Of a DNA stretch of 64,000 nucleotides, positions 40,883-49,026 are shown one piece after another (position 1 is the first letter of the stretch; each line of letters begins with the position of its first letter). The stretch is from a virus. A program made the position numbers and the translations under genes. Under the pieces are notes generated by a model. It made no database searches. It was not told where the DNA came from and saw only the letters and a list, made by a program, of their open reading frames with translations. The DNA lies in the IMG/VR virus record IMGVR_UViG_3300031823_000001, positions 62,001 through 126,000 of that record; one strand, given 5' to 3'.

Positions 40883-41227
40883 GTGCGGCGGACGTCCGAC
40901 ATCGTGGCACAGATGGTCAAGCAGGCCATAGGCGACCTGGACATCCTCGCGGTTGACCGCGATGCCGTCGAGTGGGAGGTCATCCCGTTCGTGAACCCCG
41001 GCGCCTCTGTCTGCTGGCTGCTCGGCATCGGCCTGCCTGTCCCGGCAGTCGGAGACACCATCATGCCGTTCGTCCGGCTGTCCGATCCGCACAGCCGGGA
41101 GGAGGTCGCCCGGACCGTCCAGGCCCTCTACCGCACCGTGGCCATGCAGGTCCTCGGCGTCTCCGGTGACGCGACGAAGGCCGCCGAGGAACTCCGCACC
41201 TCTCCCGGCGGCCTGATCGTGCCGTAA
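40883..41227 (+). CDS. protein of unknown function
   Basis: A 114-residue protein starting at GTG one base after the SNF2-like stop. It has a hydrophobic central segment (VNPGASVCWLLGIGLPVPAV, about 38-57) and a helical C-terminal half. No family recognised; it is coupled to the helicase gene. Confidence 0.55.
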   Translation: MRRTSDIVAQMVKQAIGDLDILAVDRDAVEWEVIPFVNPGASVCWLLGIGLPVPAVGDTIMPFVRLSDPHSREEVARTVQALYRTVAMQVLGVSGDATKAAEELRTSPGGLIVP

Positions 41228-41245
41228 CCGCGCCCCGGAAGGGGT

Positions 41246-42238
41246 GTGACCGGAACTACCTCTTTCCTCGTTGACTGCTCTTCGTACCAGGGTGTCCCCG
41301 CCTGGGCGAAGGCCGCCGCCGTGTGCGCCGGCGGGGCAGAGAAGGTCACTGAGGGCACCGGCTATACGAACCCCGACTGGAACGCGTCGAAGACCGCGCT
41401 CCAGCAACTGGCCGCGCACGGGTTCGTGCCGCTGGCCTACCTGTTCCTCGACGCCGGGCCCGGTGCCGCGCAGGCGCAGTACTTCGCGAGCAAGGCCGGG
41501 AGCCTCACGGGCTGGGGCATCGCGATCGACCTGGAGCGCTCCTCCGGCAGCCCCACTGTCGCCCAGGCTCAGGACTGCGCCGCCGAGCTGCGCAAGCTCT
41601 ACCCGGCCCACCCGATAGGCGGGTACGCGCCGCACTGGTACACGGGCGGAGCGAACCTGTCGTTCTGCGACTGGCTGTGGGCCAGCGAGTACGTGAACGG
41701 GTCGGGCGACCCGGGCGTGCTCTACAAGTCGGTCCCGGCCACCTGGTGGGCGCCGTACGGCGGCAAGGCACCGCTGCTTCTCCAGTTCACCTCCTCAGCG
41801 ACCGTCGCCGGGATCAGCGGCCCGGTTGACTGCTCCGCGTTCGCCGGGACCGGAGCGCAGCTCGCCTCGCACGTCCTGCCGGAGCCGGCCGCCCCGCCGA
41901 AGCCGGCTGCTCCCCCCGCACCCAAGGAGGCGGCCGTGTCCGACCCGGGCGTCCTGTTCCAGCTCAACCACGACAGCCTGCCGCTCGACGTCCCAGTCGC
42001 CGGGGCGCTCCCGTCGCAGGACTTCCGGATGGTGGTCACCGGGGACACCGGGGCGGTGACGACGGCGACCGCCTGGTTCACCGACGGGTCAGCCGCCCAG
42101 CAGCTCTCCTTCGCCCTCCATAACGGCCAGTCGGCCAGCGTCGTCTTCCGCCGGCCGTGGAGCGGGGTGAGCACCGTCAGGTTCCAGCGGCAGGACACCA
42201 AGACCGCTCTCTCCGCGTCCGTCTTCATCCGCTTCTAA
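41246..42238 (+). CDS. GH25-type endolysin
   Basis: The 330-residue protein begins with a GH25 muramidase domain: FLVDCSSYQGVPAW (catalytic-site Asp, about 6-19), GIAIDLERSS (about 91-100, acidic pair), and HWYTGGANLSFCDWLWASEY (about 131-150). An Ala-Pro linker (about 213-232) joins a C-terminal beta domain, probably for wall or carbohydrate binding. It lacks a signal peptide, so it would need a holin. The GTG start is behind CCGGAAGGGG. Glycan cleavage is well supported; the order of host lysis genes is unclear. Confidence 0.8.
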   Translation: MTGTTSFLVDCSSYQGVPAWAKAAAVCAGGAEKVTEGTGYTNPDWNASKTALQQLAAHGFVPLAYLFLDAGPGAAQAQYFASKAGSLTGWGIAIDLERSSGSPTVAQAQDCAAELRKLYPAHPIGGYAPHWYTGGANLSFCDWLWASEYVNGSGDPGVLYKSVPATWWAPYGGKAPLLLQFTSSATVAGISGPVDCSAFAGTGAQLASHVLPEPAAPPKPAAPPAPKEAAVSDPGVLFQLNHDSLPLDVPVAGALPSQDFRMVVTGDTGAVTTATAWFTDGSAAQQLSFALHNGQSASVVFRRPWSGVSTVRFQRQDTKTALSASVFIRF

Positions 42239-42268
42239 GCCCCAGAAGGATCAGGAGGGAGTCATCCC

Positions 42269-42475
42269 ATGTCAGTACAGCCTGCCGGGCCCGTCCGGGC
42301 CCTGCGCGAGTGCGACGAGTGCCACGGCATCGACGACCTGGGCCATCACCAGGTGGTGGTGCCCGGGGAGGACGGCAGCCTGGTGGTCGCCAGCCGTCAC
42401 TTCGCGTGCTGTGCCGGCAGCGGGTGCCCCGACGGAAGCTGCAACGCGATCCTTACGGGAGCACCAGGTGTCTAA
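42269..42475 (+). CDS. small cysteine-rich protein
   Basis: The 68-residue protein has CDECHGIDD (about 15-23) and FACCAGSGCPDGSC (about 46-59), six to seven cysteines able to bind zinc. ATG follows AGGAGGGAGTC. Its stop overlaps the next start. Function unknown. Confidence 0.6.
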   Translation: MSVQPAGPVRALRECDECHGIDDLGHHQVVVPGEDGSLVVASRHFACCAGSGCPDGSCNAILTGAPGV

Positions 42476-42860
42476 CCTCGACCAGACCTTCAGCAACTCG
42501 CTGCTCCAGGCCAGCGTGGGAGGCAGCTTCACTGCTCCGACCACGCCGATCACCTGCCGCCTGATGACGGCGACCGGGACGAACACCAGCAACGGCACGG
42601 AGCTGGCGACCAGCGGCGGCTACACCAGCGGCACCGGGGCGCCGCAGGTGACGTTCGCCTCGGCGTCGGCGGGCTCGATGGCCTCCAACGTCGCCGTCAC
42701 CGTCACCAACATGCCGGCCACGACGATCAACGCCGTGGAGCTGTGGGACTCCGAGGGCAGCCCCAAGCGGCTGTGGTGGGGGCCGCTGACCTCGGCGAAG
42801 ACCACCAACGCCGGGGACACCTTCACGATCGCGTCGGGGTCGCTCACCCTGGCCATGTAA
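42468..42860 (+). CDS. beta-rich surface protein
   Basis: A 130-residue Ser/Thr/Gly-rich protein, mostly strands (VTVTNMPATTINAVELWDSE, about 80-99). The GTG start overlaps the previous gene. It belongs to a group of three small surface-type genes after the endolysin; a tail or capsid decoration role is possible. Confidence 0.55.
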   Translation: MSNLDQTFSNSLLQASVGGSFTAPTTPITCRLMTATGTNTSNGTELATSGGYTSGTGAPQVTFASASAGSMASNVAVTVTNMPATTINAVELWDSEGSPKRLWWGPLTSAKTTNAGDTFTIASGSLTLAM

Positions 42861-42869
42861 GGAGCCGTC

Positions 42870-43148
42870 ATGGCCGAGACCCCCACCAGCCTGTCGTACG
42901 CGGGCAACTCCACTGCCTCCGACCTGACGGCCAACGGGAGCACGGTCACGATCGGCCCGCTGAACGTCACCATGGCGGGCTTCGATCTCACCGGCACCCA
43001 GGCGGAGTGCGTCCTCGGGCGCGGCGGCGGATCGGCCGACGAGCCGGCCGGGAACACCGCGAGCGGGTCCACCGACTACGGCTTCACCGACACGACCTAC
43101 ACGCTGACGGCGGCGCAGGTCCAGGCCGGGAGCCTTATGGGAGCGTGA
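42870..43148 (+). CDS. small beta-rich surface protein
   Basis: A 92-residue acidic Thr/Ser-rich protein. ATG follows AAGGAGCC. Similar composition to its neighbours; no family recognised. Confidence 0.55.
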   Translation: MAETPTSLSYAGNSTASDLTANGSTVTIGPLNVTMAGFDLTGTQAECVLGRGGGSADEPAGNTASGSTDYGFTDTTYTLTAAQVQAGSLMGA

Positions 43149-43152
43149 GGCG

Positions 43153-44697
43153 GTGGCCAACTACCGTCTTTTCCCTTCGACGAGCGGCCCGGCGCTTACC
43201 AGCTACACGGGCAAGTTCATGGCGGGGGTCGCCTTCCAGGTCACCGAGGGCGCTACCTGGCTGTCTGGTTTCTGGTGGTGGGTTCCCGCCGGGGGCGATA
43301 CCGCCGCCCAGGAGTTCTGCCTCTGGCAGCTCACCGCCGGGCTCGCGGGCATCGTCGTGCCCGCGACCACGGTCACGTCCGGGACGCTGACCGCCGGGGC
43401 GTGGAACTACGTCGCGCTCGCTTCCCCGGTGGGGCTTACGCCGGGAATCCCCTACCTGGCTGAGACCGCGTACACCGCCGCCCACGGCTTCCCTGAGACG
43501 CACGGCCAGTTCGGCAGCGGGGACCCGTACTCCGCAGGAATCACCAACGGCCCCCTGTCGGCCTACTCGGACGCGTCCGGGTCGAACCCGGCGCCGTCCG
43601 GCTGGGTGACCCAGGGGTCTTTCGGCACCGCCTACAGCGTCCCTACCTCCGGTATCCCCAACCTGGGGTCGGACAGCAGCAGCAACTTCTGGCTGGACGT
43701 CCAGGTCACCGACACGCTCCCCGCAGGAGGAAGCTACCGGCTGTGGCCGTCGCTGCCGCTGCCGCAGGGGATGATCCAGGACTCGGCCGCGAACTTCACC
43801 CTGGCGACCGAGTTCGTCCTCTCCGGGTCGTGCTCGCTGGACAACATCTGGTTCTACTCCCCCTCCGGCGCGCCTAACCTGCCGACAGAATGCGGCATCC
43901 TCGGCCAGACCTCCCAGGCGCTGGTCAGCGGCACGCACGTCACCTCTCCCTCCTGGTCGGGGGCGGCCGGGTCGGGGTGGGTAGCGCACGCCTACACCGG
44001 GGTCACGCTGCCCGCCGGGGCCTACCGGGTCGCGGTGGCCAACTCCGACGGCACCGCCGGGGCATGGAACGACGCGACCGTCGATTACTTCCTCACCGGG
44101 GCCGGGTCGGCGGGACTCACCGCAGGGCCGTTGTCGGCCCCGCCGAACAGCACGGCGGGCAGCCCCGGCCAGGGGTCCTACAACTCCGGTGCAACCCTGG
44201 CGTGGCCCGGCACGTTCGACACCGGCCACGCGCCGTCTTACTGGGTGGACGTCGAGGTCACACCTGGAGCCACCATCGACTCCGGGTCAGCCGCCCTGGC
44301 CGCGCTGCCGTCACTCGCGGCAGCCGGCACCCGGACAGTCCTCGCTTCAGCTCACGTCACCGCCGCCTCTTCGCTTTCGGCGCCCGGGACAAGAGCGGTT
44401 CCCGCTGCCGCCGCGCTGTCGGCACCGGGGGCGCTGTCGGCTCACGGCACGCTGTCGGTCCGCGCCGCCGCCTCGGCGGCTGCGCTGGCGCGGCTCTCGG
44501 CGGCAGGGGCGGTTCCGGTCACCGCTGGTGCGGCACTGGGTGCTTCCGCCGTATTGACGTGCTCTTATCTTCCCGCACGAATCGTGATCGCCGCGAATAT
44601 CATGTTCCCAGATAACCAGTCTGGGATATACGGGGCCAGTGAGGCTGAGACGACCGTAATAGTCCCTGGCGTGACAGACGGGATTTACAGCTCATGA
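43153..44697 (+). CDS. protein with two DUF4082-like domains
   Basis: The 514-residue protein has two copies of a beta-sandwich of about 190 residues, each opening with a LWPS/LFPS strand and containing an aromatic WFYSPSG/FWWWVPA strand and closing in YWVDVEV/FWLDVQV. This matches the DUF4082 pattern found beside carbohydrate-binding proteins. The C-terminal 130 residues are Ala/Ser/Leu repeats (ALPSLAAAGTRTV). It is a likely virion decoration or receptor-binding protein. Confidence 0.62.
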   Translation: MANYRLFPSTSGPALTSYTGKFMAGVAFQVTEGATWLSGFWWWVPAGGDTAAQEFCLWQLTAGLAGIVVPATTVTSGTLTAGAWNYVALASPVGLTPGIPYLAETAYTAAHGFPETHGQFGSGDPYSAGITNGPLSAYSDASGSNPAPSGWVTQGSFGTAYSVPTSGIPNLGSDSSSNFWLDVQVTDTLPAGGSYRLWPSLPLPQGMIQDSAANFTLATEFVLSGSCSLDNIWFYSPSGAPNLPTECGILGQTSQALVSGTHVTSPSWSGAAGSGWVAHAYTGVTLPAGAYRVAVANSDGTAGAWNDATVDYFLTGAGSAGLTAGPLSAPPNSTAGSPGQGSYNSGATLAWPGTFDTGHAPSYWVDVEVTPGATIDSGSAALAALPSLAAAGTRTVLASAHVTAASSLSAPGTRAVPAAAALSAPGALSAHGTLSVRAAASAAALARLSAAGAVPVTAGAALGASAVLTCSYLPARIVIAANIMFPDNQSGIYGASEAETTVIVPGVTDGIYSS

Positions 44698-45335
44698 GCA
44701 TGCAGCAGCACTCGGCAGCCACCGCCCTGCTCGCCGACCCTTCCGTGCGCGCCGACCCGGGACAGTCTTTCAGCACAGTGCAGCGCGGATATCACAAGGG
44801 CGAGGTAGACGACTGGGTGCGTTCGGCCCTGTCGGAAATCGACCGTCTCGGGCGCCAGGTAACCGCATTCCTCAGTCACGAGGCGTCCAGCCCCCAGGGG
44901 CAGAAGCTCCTGTCCGAGCTGATGCAGCTCGCCGCCGACGAGGTGACGGGTCAGCGGGCGGCTGCCGTAGAGGAAATCGAGCAGATGATCGCCGGGGCGC
45001 ACCAGCAGTCCGACGGGATCATCGCCGACGCCCGCAGGCAGGCCGAGCAGATCACCGGCAGCGCCACCCAGCAGTCCAGCTCGCTGATCAGCAACGCCCG
45101 CGCCGACGCCAAGAAGACCACCGACAAGGCCGAGGCTTACGCCGCCGCCGTCCGGGAGGCCGCCGAGGCGCGCCTGACGCAGCTCGTCCGGCTCCACGAC
45201 GACGGGATCGCCAGGCTCTCGCAGGTCAACGAGGTGACCGGCAAGATGCTCGCAGCGGAGAGCCAGCGGGGGTCCCTCGCCGACGAGGTGACCAGGGCTC
45301 TCGCCCCGATCACCTCTGCCGCCGAGCAGCGCTAG
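44694..45335 (+). CDS. DivIVA-like coiled-coil protein
   Basis: The 213-residue protein has a DivIVA-type N-terminal motif FSTVQRGYHKGEVDDWVRSA (about 24-43) and then one long coiled coil (EIEQMIAGAHQQSDGIIADA, about 90-109, to the end). DivIVA sits at hyphal tips and directs polar growth in Streptomyces. The phage protein lacks a clear membrane-inserting loop but could be recruited to host polarity sites. Its start overlaps the preceding stop, and it ends one base before the convergent FtsK/TraB-like gene. Confidence 0.72.
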   Translation: MSMQQHSAATALLADPSVRADPGQSFSTVQRGYHKGEVDDWVRSALSEIDRLGRQVTAFLSHEASSPQGQKLLSELMQLAADEVTGQRAAAVEEIEQMIAGAHQQSDGIIADARRQAEQITGSATQQSSSLISNARADAKKTTDKAEAYAAAVREAAEARLTQLVRLHDDGIARLSQVNEVTGKMLAAESQRGSLADEVTRALAPITSAAEQR

Positions 45336-47390
45336 CTACTCGCCTTCGACGTTCGGTCCCGGGCCGGCCTTCCAGCAGCGGTACCGGGGGTGGTGCACCA
45401 CCTCGTTGTCCCTGTCTTCCGCCAGCCACTTGTGCAGGGTTTCCCGCGCCGGGGCGATCCCCTCCTGGTCGAGCATGTTCCAGATCACCTGGGCGCTGGC
45501 CCCGTCCACCGGCCGGCCCGCGAGGAACTCCCGCATCCTGATCCGCCCGGGATGCAGGTCCTTCTCCGGGTCGGTCAGCCCGCCCCCTTTGACGACCTCG
45601 TCGAAGCGGTCCGTTCCGCCGCTGTCGCCGCTGTACCCGTTCAGGGCGCTGCCGGCCGCCAGGGCCATCGCCGGGACCTTCAGGACGCCGTTCTGCTGCG
45701 CCCGCGCCCAGCGCTGCGCGTACCCGGTGCCCAGCGCCCGCGCGGTCATCGCGTCCAGCCGGGGACGCACCGGGGCGGTGTCGATTTCCGACTGGTAGAC
45801 CGGGCACTCCGGCGGGCACAGCGGGTTGTCGTCGTCTTCGCCGCACACCTTGTCGATGTGGTCGTGGTGCAGGAACTTGGACGGCTGGCTGGCGCGCGGC
45901 CCCCGGCCCATCATGCCGACGCCGGGTGTCTGCGCGAGGAACTGGAGCTGGCGCCCGGCCAGATGGGGCAGGTCGGGGACGATCCAGCTCAGCTCGCTGA
46001 GCTGGCTGGGCCGCAGCGCGAACCTGACGTCGATGTTCGCCTTCATGTCGGTGCTGCCCCCGGCCGAGGTGGTGCCCCGCTGCGACGCCCAGACGGTGGT
46101 GACCGCCTCCGACCGGCCCTTGCGGGTGATCTCGATGCCCTGCTTGATGAACCAGTTATTGGTCATGGCGTCCGCCTGGCCGGCCCGTTCGAGGTCTCCC
46201 CTGGTCCCCGAGATGTCGCTGAACAGGTCGGCCATCTCGTCGCAGACCAGGATGATCTGCGGCCGGCCGGCGGACGGCTTGATCTTGCTCCGGCCGATGC
46301 CCGAGTTCATTCGTACCTCGGTCGCGGCGATGACCGCCTCGATCATCAGCGTCGCCTCGGCCCGGTCGGTGGCGATCCAGTCGATCGGCGGCATCCCGGT
46401 GCGGCCTTCCTCCCACGCCTGGAACCAGGGCTTGATCGCCCGGCCGCCCTTCATGTCGATGGCCCAGATCACCGTGTCCACGCAGCTCGCAAGCTGGGCG
46501 ATGAGCACGTTGATCAGGTTGCTCTTCCCGGACCCGGTGGAGCCGACGATCATGATGTGGACCTCGCGGACCGGCACCTTCAGGTACGAGCCGTCCTCCT
46601 GGACGCCGACCACGATCTCCTCGGTGCAGGTCCGGGACCGCACCTCCGGGGTGAGCAGGTGGGTGCCCTCCATGCCGTCCTGCTCGCGGAGCTTCATGAG
46701 CACCTCAGAGGAGGTGGCGCCGGCCTCGAACATGCAGGCCCCCTCCTGCGACTGGAGGGCTACCTCGAAGTTGCGGGCCTTAGCCCGGAAGTCATCGATG
46801 GTGACCTTGCCGGACTGGGGGAGCCGGATGCGCACCTGGCGGCCCCAGCGTTCCTCGGTGAGTCCGGTGACTTCCACCGGGACGACCTCACCCGTGATCG
46901 GGTGCACGCCGGCGGTGATGCCGAAGTCGGCGAACATCGTGGCGAACAGCTCCCGCTGGACCTGGTTCTCGTCGGGCTCCGGAGCGATCATGAGGGGCTC
47001 GGGCACGGCGGTGAGCGCGATGGGCTCCTTCTTCGGGTGCCGCCTGTGCCAGGCGGCGACGCCCAGGGGGACGAACGCGAACGCGCCCGCGAGGAAGCCG
47101 CCGATGACGTTCCCGTGCCACAGGCCGGCGGCCTGCGCCCAGGCGGTCCAGCCGCCGAGGAAGCCGCCGAAGCCGAACAGGTAAAACGGGAAGAGCTTGC
47201 GCCCGGTGACGCTCCACGTCACGAGCGCGGTACCCGTCGAGGCGATGATCTCCGACGCGGGGAGCACCCACCCGGGAGCGCTTGTCCCCGAGAGGATGGC
47301 CTCGGCCCCGAGCGCGGCAACGGTGGCCAGGCTGATCCACTCAGCCGGGTGACCGTACTTCTGGTAACCCCCCTCAGGCTCCTCTTCCAC
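45336..47390 (-). CDS. FtsK/TraB-like DNA translocase
   Basis: The 684-residue protein has three or four membrane helices (about 15-110), a Walker A VGSTGSGKSNLINVL (about 285-299), a Walker B IILVCDEMADLF (about 375-386), and a C-terminal winged-helix region (REFLAGRPVDGASAQVIWNM...HKWLAED, about 600-650). The plan matches TraB proteins that move double-stranded plasmid DNA between Streptomyces hyphae, and FtsK/SpoIIIE pumps. The start is GTG. It is divergent from a DUF2637 gene, and GACCCGGA octamers, like TraB recognition sites, lie in the gap. Confidence 0.82.
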   Translation of the reverse strand: MEEEPEGGYQKYGHPAEWISLATVAALGAEAILSGTSAPGWVLPASEIIASTGTALVTWSVTGRKLFPFYLFGFGGFLGGWTAWAQAAGLWHGNVIGGFLAGAFAFVPLGVAAWHRRHPKKEPIALTAVPEPLMIAPEPDENQVQRELFATMFADFGITAGVHPITGEVVPVEVTGLTEERWGRQVRIRLPQSGKVTIDDFRAKARNFEVALQSQEGACMFEAGATSSEVLMKLREQDGMEGTHLLTPEVRSRTCTEEIVVGVQEDGSYLKVPVREVHIMIVGSTGSGKSNLINVLIAQLASCVDTVIWAIDMKGGRAIKPWFQAWEEGRTGMPPIDWIATDRAEATLMIEAVIAATEVRMNSGIGRSKIKPSAGRPQIILVCDEMADLFSDISGTRGDLERAGQADAMTNNWFIKQGIEITRKGRSEAVTTVWASQRGTTSAGGSTDMKANIDVRFALRPSQLSELSWIVPDLPHLAGRQLQFLAQTPGVGMMGRGPRASQPSKFLHHDHIDKVCGEDDDNPLCPPECPVYQSEIDTAPVRPRLDAMTARALGTGYAQRWARAQQNGVLKVPAMALAAGSALNGYSGDSGGTDRFDEVVKGGGLTDPEKDLHPGRIRMREFLAGRPVDGASAQVIWNMLDQEGIAPARETLHKWLAEDRDNEVVHHPRYRCWKAGPGPNVEGE

Positions 47391-47402
47391 TGTTGCCTCT
47401 CC

Positions 47403-47465
47403 TGTGACCCGGAGTGTGACCCGGAGTGTGACTGTGACTGTGACTTATCTACTTTCCCAGATAAC
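47403..47465. promoter_or_regulatory. TGTGAC repeat cluster with two GACCCGGA octamers
   Basis: TGTGAC occurs five times between 47403 and 47446. The first two copies carry GACCCGGA at 47406-47413 and 47418-47425, 12 bp apart. The palindromic TTATCT...AGATAA follows at 47443-47464. It lies directly upstream of the FtsK/TraB-like start. As I recall, GACCCGGA is the recognition octamer reported for TraB of Streptomyces plasmid pSVH1. Confidence 0.6.
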
Positions 47466-47600
47466 GAGAACTGTGACGAGCGCCGGGATCTTCCCTGGCG
47501 GCGCGCCGGCGTCACACTGTCCCGGCGCACCAGTGCGCCAGGACCCGCCACCTGACGCGCCGCCTCACACTCTGGCGCGCACCAGATTCGGTAGACACAT

Positions 47601-47619
47601 TACAGGTTTTCTTGATAAG
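47601..47619 (+). promoter_or_regulatory. TACAG-TTTTCTTGATAA-type promoter motif
   Basis: TACAGGTTTTCTTGATAAG lies 40 bases upstream of ATG 47659. With TAGACA 16 bases before GATAAG it makes a reasonable -35/-10 pair. Confidence 0.6.
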
Positions 47620-47658
47620 TTGGAAGCCGCAAGGAACGAGCAGCCAAAGGAGCACCGA

Positions 47659-49026
47659 ATGAACGCGCCAGTTACCGCACCAGAGACAGATCCCGTCGCC
47701 GCAGCCCGCAACGCGGTGCGCACCAGGTGGAGCGCGCACCAGTCGCAGCAGGCGGTGCGCCAGGCGGCGCGGGAGGAAGAGCGCGCCATCAGGGACGAGC
47801 GGCGCGGGGCGCGCCGGGAAATGCGCCGGCTGCACCGGGAAGACCGCGCCGACCGCACCGCCGCTGCCGCTGGTGCAGCCGGCGGGTGGGTGCGCCGCGC
47901 CGCGCCGGTAGTCGGTGCGGCCGTACCTGTCGCCCTCGTGAACGCCACCGCCTTCGTCGGCCAGTTCGCCTACATCAGGGACCACGTGCCGTGGGTTCTC
48001 CCCGGGCAGATCCTGGTGGCCGCCACCTTCGAGTCGGTCGCCGTCTACCTGGCCTGGCACGCGCACATGGCGATGATGAAGAACGACTCGGCGACCCGCC
48101 TCAAGCTGGGCGCCCAGCTCTTCGCCCTGATCATGGCCGCGATGAACTACAGCCACTACGCCGTCCACTGGCGTCCCACTGTCCTGGCCGTGGGCCTGGG
48201 CCTGATGTCGCTGCTGTCCCCGTCGCTGTGGGGCATCTACTCCCGGCGCGCCGCCCGCGACAAGCTGATGGAGCGCGGCCTGATCGAGGAGCACGCGGTG
48301 CGCCTCGGCGCGAACCGCTGGACGTGGCACCCGGTGCGCTCCGTTGCCGTCATGTGGCGCGCCACCTGGGTCGGCGAGAACGACCCGAAGCGCGCCATCG
48401 GCCTGTACGAGTCGGCGCAGGTCTCGCGCCGCGCCATCCGGTCGGCGCGCCGCGCCAGCGACGGCGCGCCAGGTGCGCCGCGCCAGGGTGGCGCGCCAGA
48501 GGCGGCGCAGCCCGCGCCGGTACCCGCGCCGCGCCAGGAGGCCATCGCGGCTGGCGCGCCACTGGCGCAGGAGTCCCCGGCCGCGCCGCTGCCAGTCGGC
48601 ACCGACGGCACGCCGCTCCAGTGGCCGGGCCTGGCGCAGTACGCGCAGCAATCGGCCCCGGCCGCCCTGATCCCCGGCACCACCCTGAACGGCCACCCGG
48701 TCGCGGACGTGAAGGCTATTGCGGAACTGGCCGCGACGCCTACCCTGAGTGCATCGCACCCGATTGACCCGCAGCGCGTCGTTGATGCCGAGCTGCACCT
48801 GGCGGGACTTGCCGTCAGCGACCTGCCGTCTGAGCGCGTTGTCTCGCGGATTCTCTGCCCCGAGCACGACCACCGCCGCCACGCCAAGGCGCTGCTCCAG
48901 GCGCGCCGCGCCGCCGGCCAGGACCCGCTCCCCGCGTTTGTCCAGCGTCAGCGCCCGGCGCACGCCCCCACGGTCATCGCCACCCCTGCCGCTACCCTCC
49001 CAGGAGGCATCCAGGCTCATGGCTAG
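47659..49026 (+). CDS. DUF2637-type membrane protein
   Basis: The 455-residue protein has a basic coiled N-terminus (about 20-70), then three to four membrane helices (AAPVVGAAVPVALVNATAFV, ILVAATFESVAVYLAW, LFALIMAAMNYSHYAV, about 80-190) in the DUF2637 pattern, and a long Ala/Pro-rich C-terminus. DUF2637 proteins are typical of Streptomyces conjugative plasmids. It is paired divergently with the TraB/FtsK-like gene. ATG follows AAAGGAGC. Confidence 0.75.
   Translation: MNAPVTAPETDPVAAARNAVRTRWSAHQSQQAVRQAAREEERAIRDERRGARREMRRLHREDRADRTAAAAGAAGGWVRRAAPVVGAAVPVALVNATAFVGQFAYIRDHVPWVLPGQILVAATFESVAVYLAWHAHMAMMKNDSATRLKLGAQLFALIMAAMNYSHYAVHWRPTVLAVGLGLMSLLSPSLWGIYSRRAARDKLMERGLIEEHAVRLGANRWTWHPVRSVAVMWRATWVGENDPKRAIGLYESAQVSRRAIRSARRASDGAPGAPRQGGAPEAAQPAPVPAPRQEAIAAGAPLAQESPAAPLPVGTDGTPLQWPGLAQYAQQSAPAALIPGTTLNGHPVADVKAIAELAATPTLSASHPIDPQRVVDAELHLAGLAVSDLPSERVVSRILCPEHDHRRHAKALLQARRAAGQDPLPAFVQRQRPAHAPTVIATPAATLPGGIQAHG

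Noticed and set aside
44603-44625. GTTCCCAGATAAC resembling the promoter motif variant
   Set aside because: It lies within the coding end of the DUF4082 gene and lacks the TACA block, so the match is weak.
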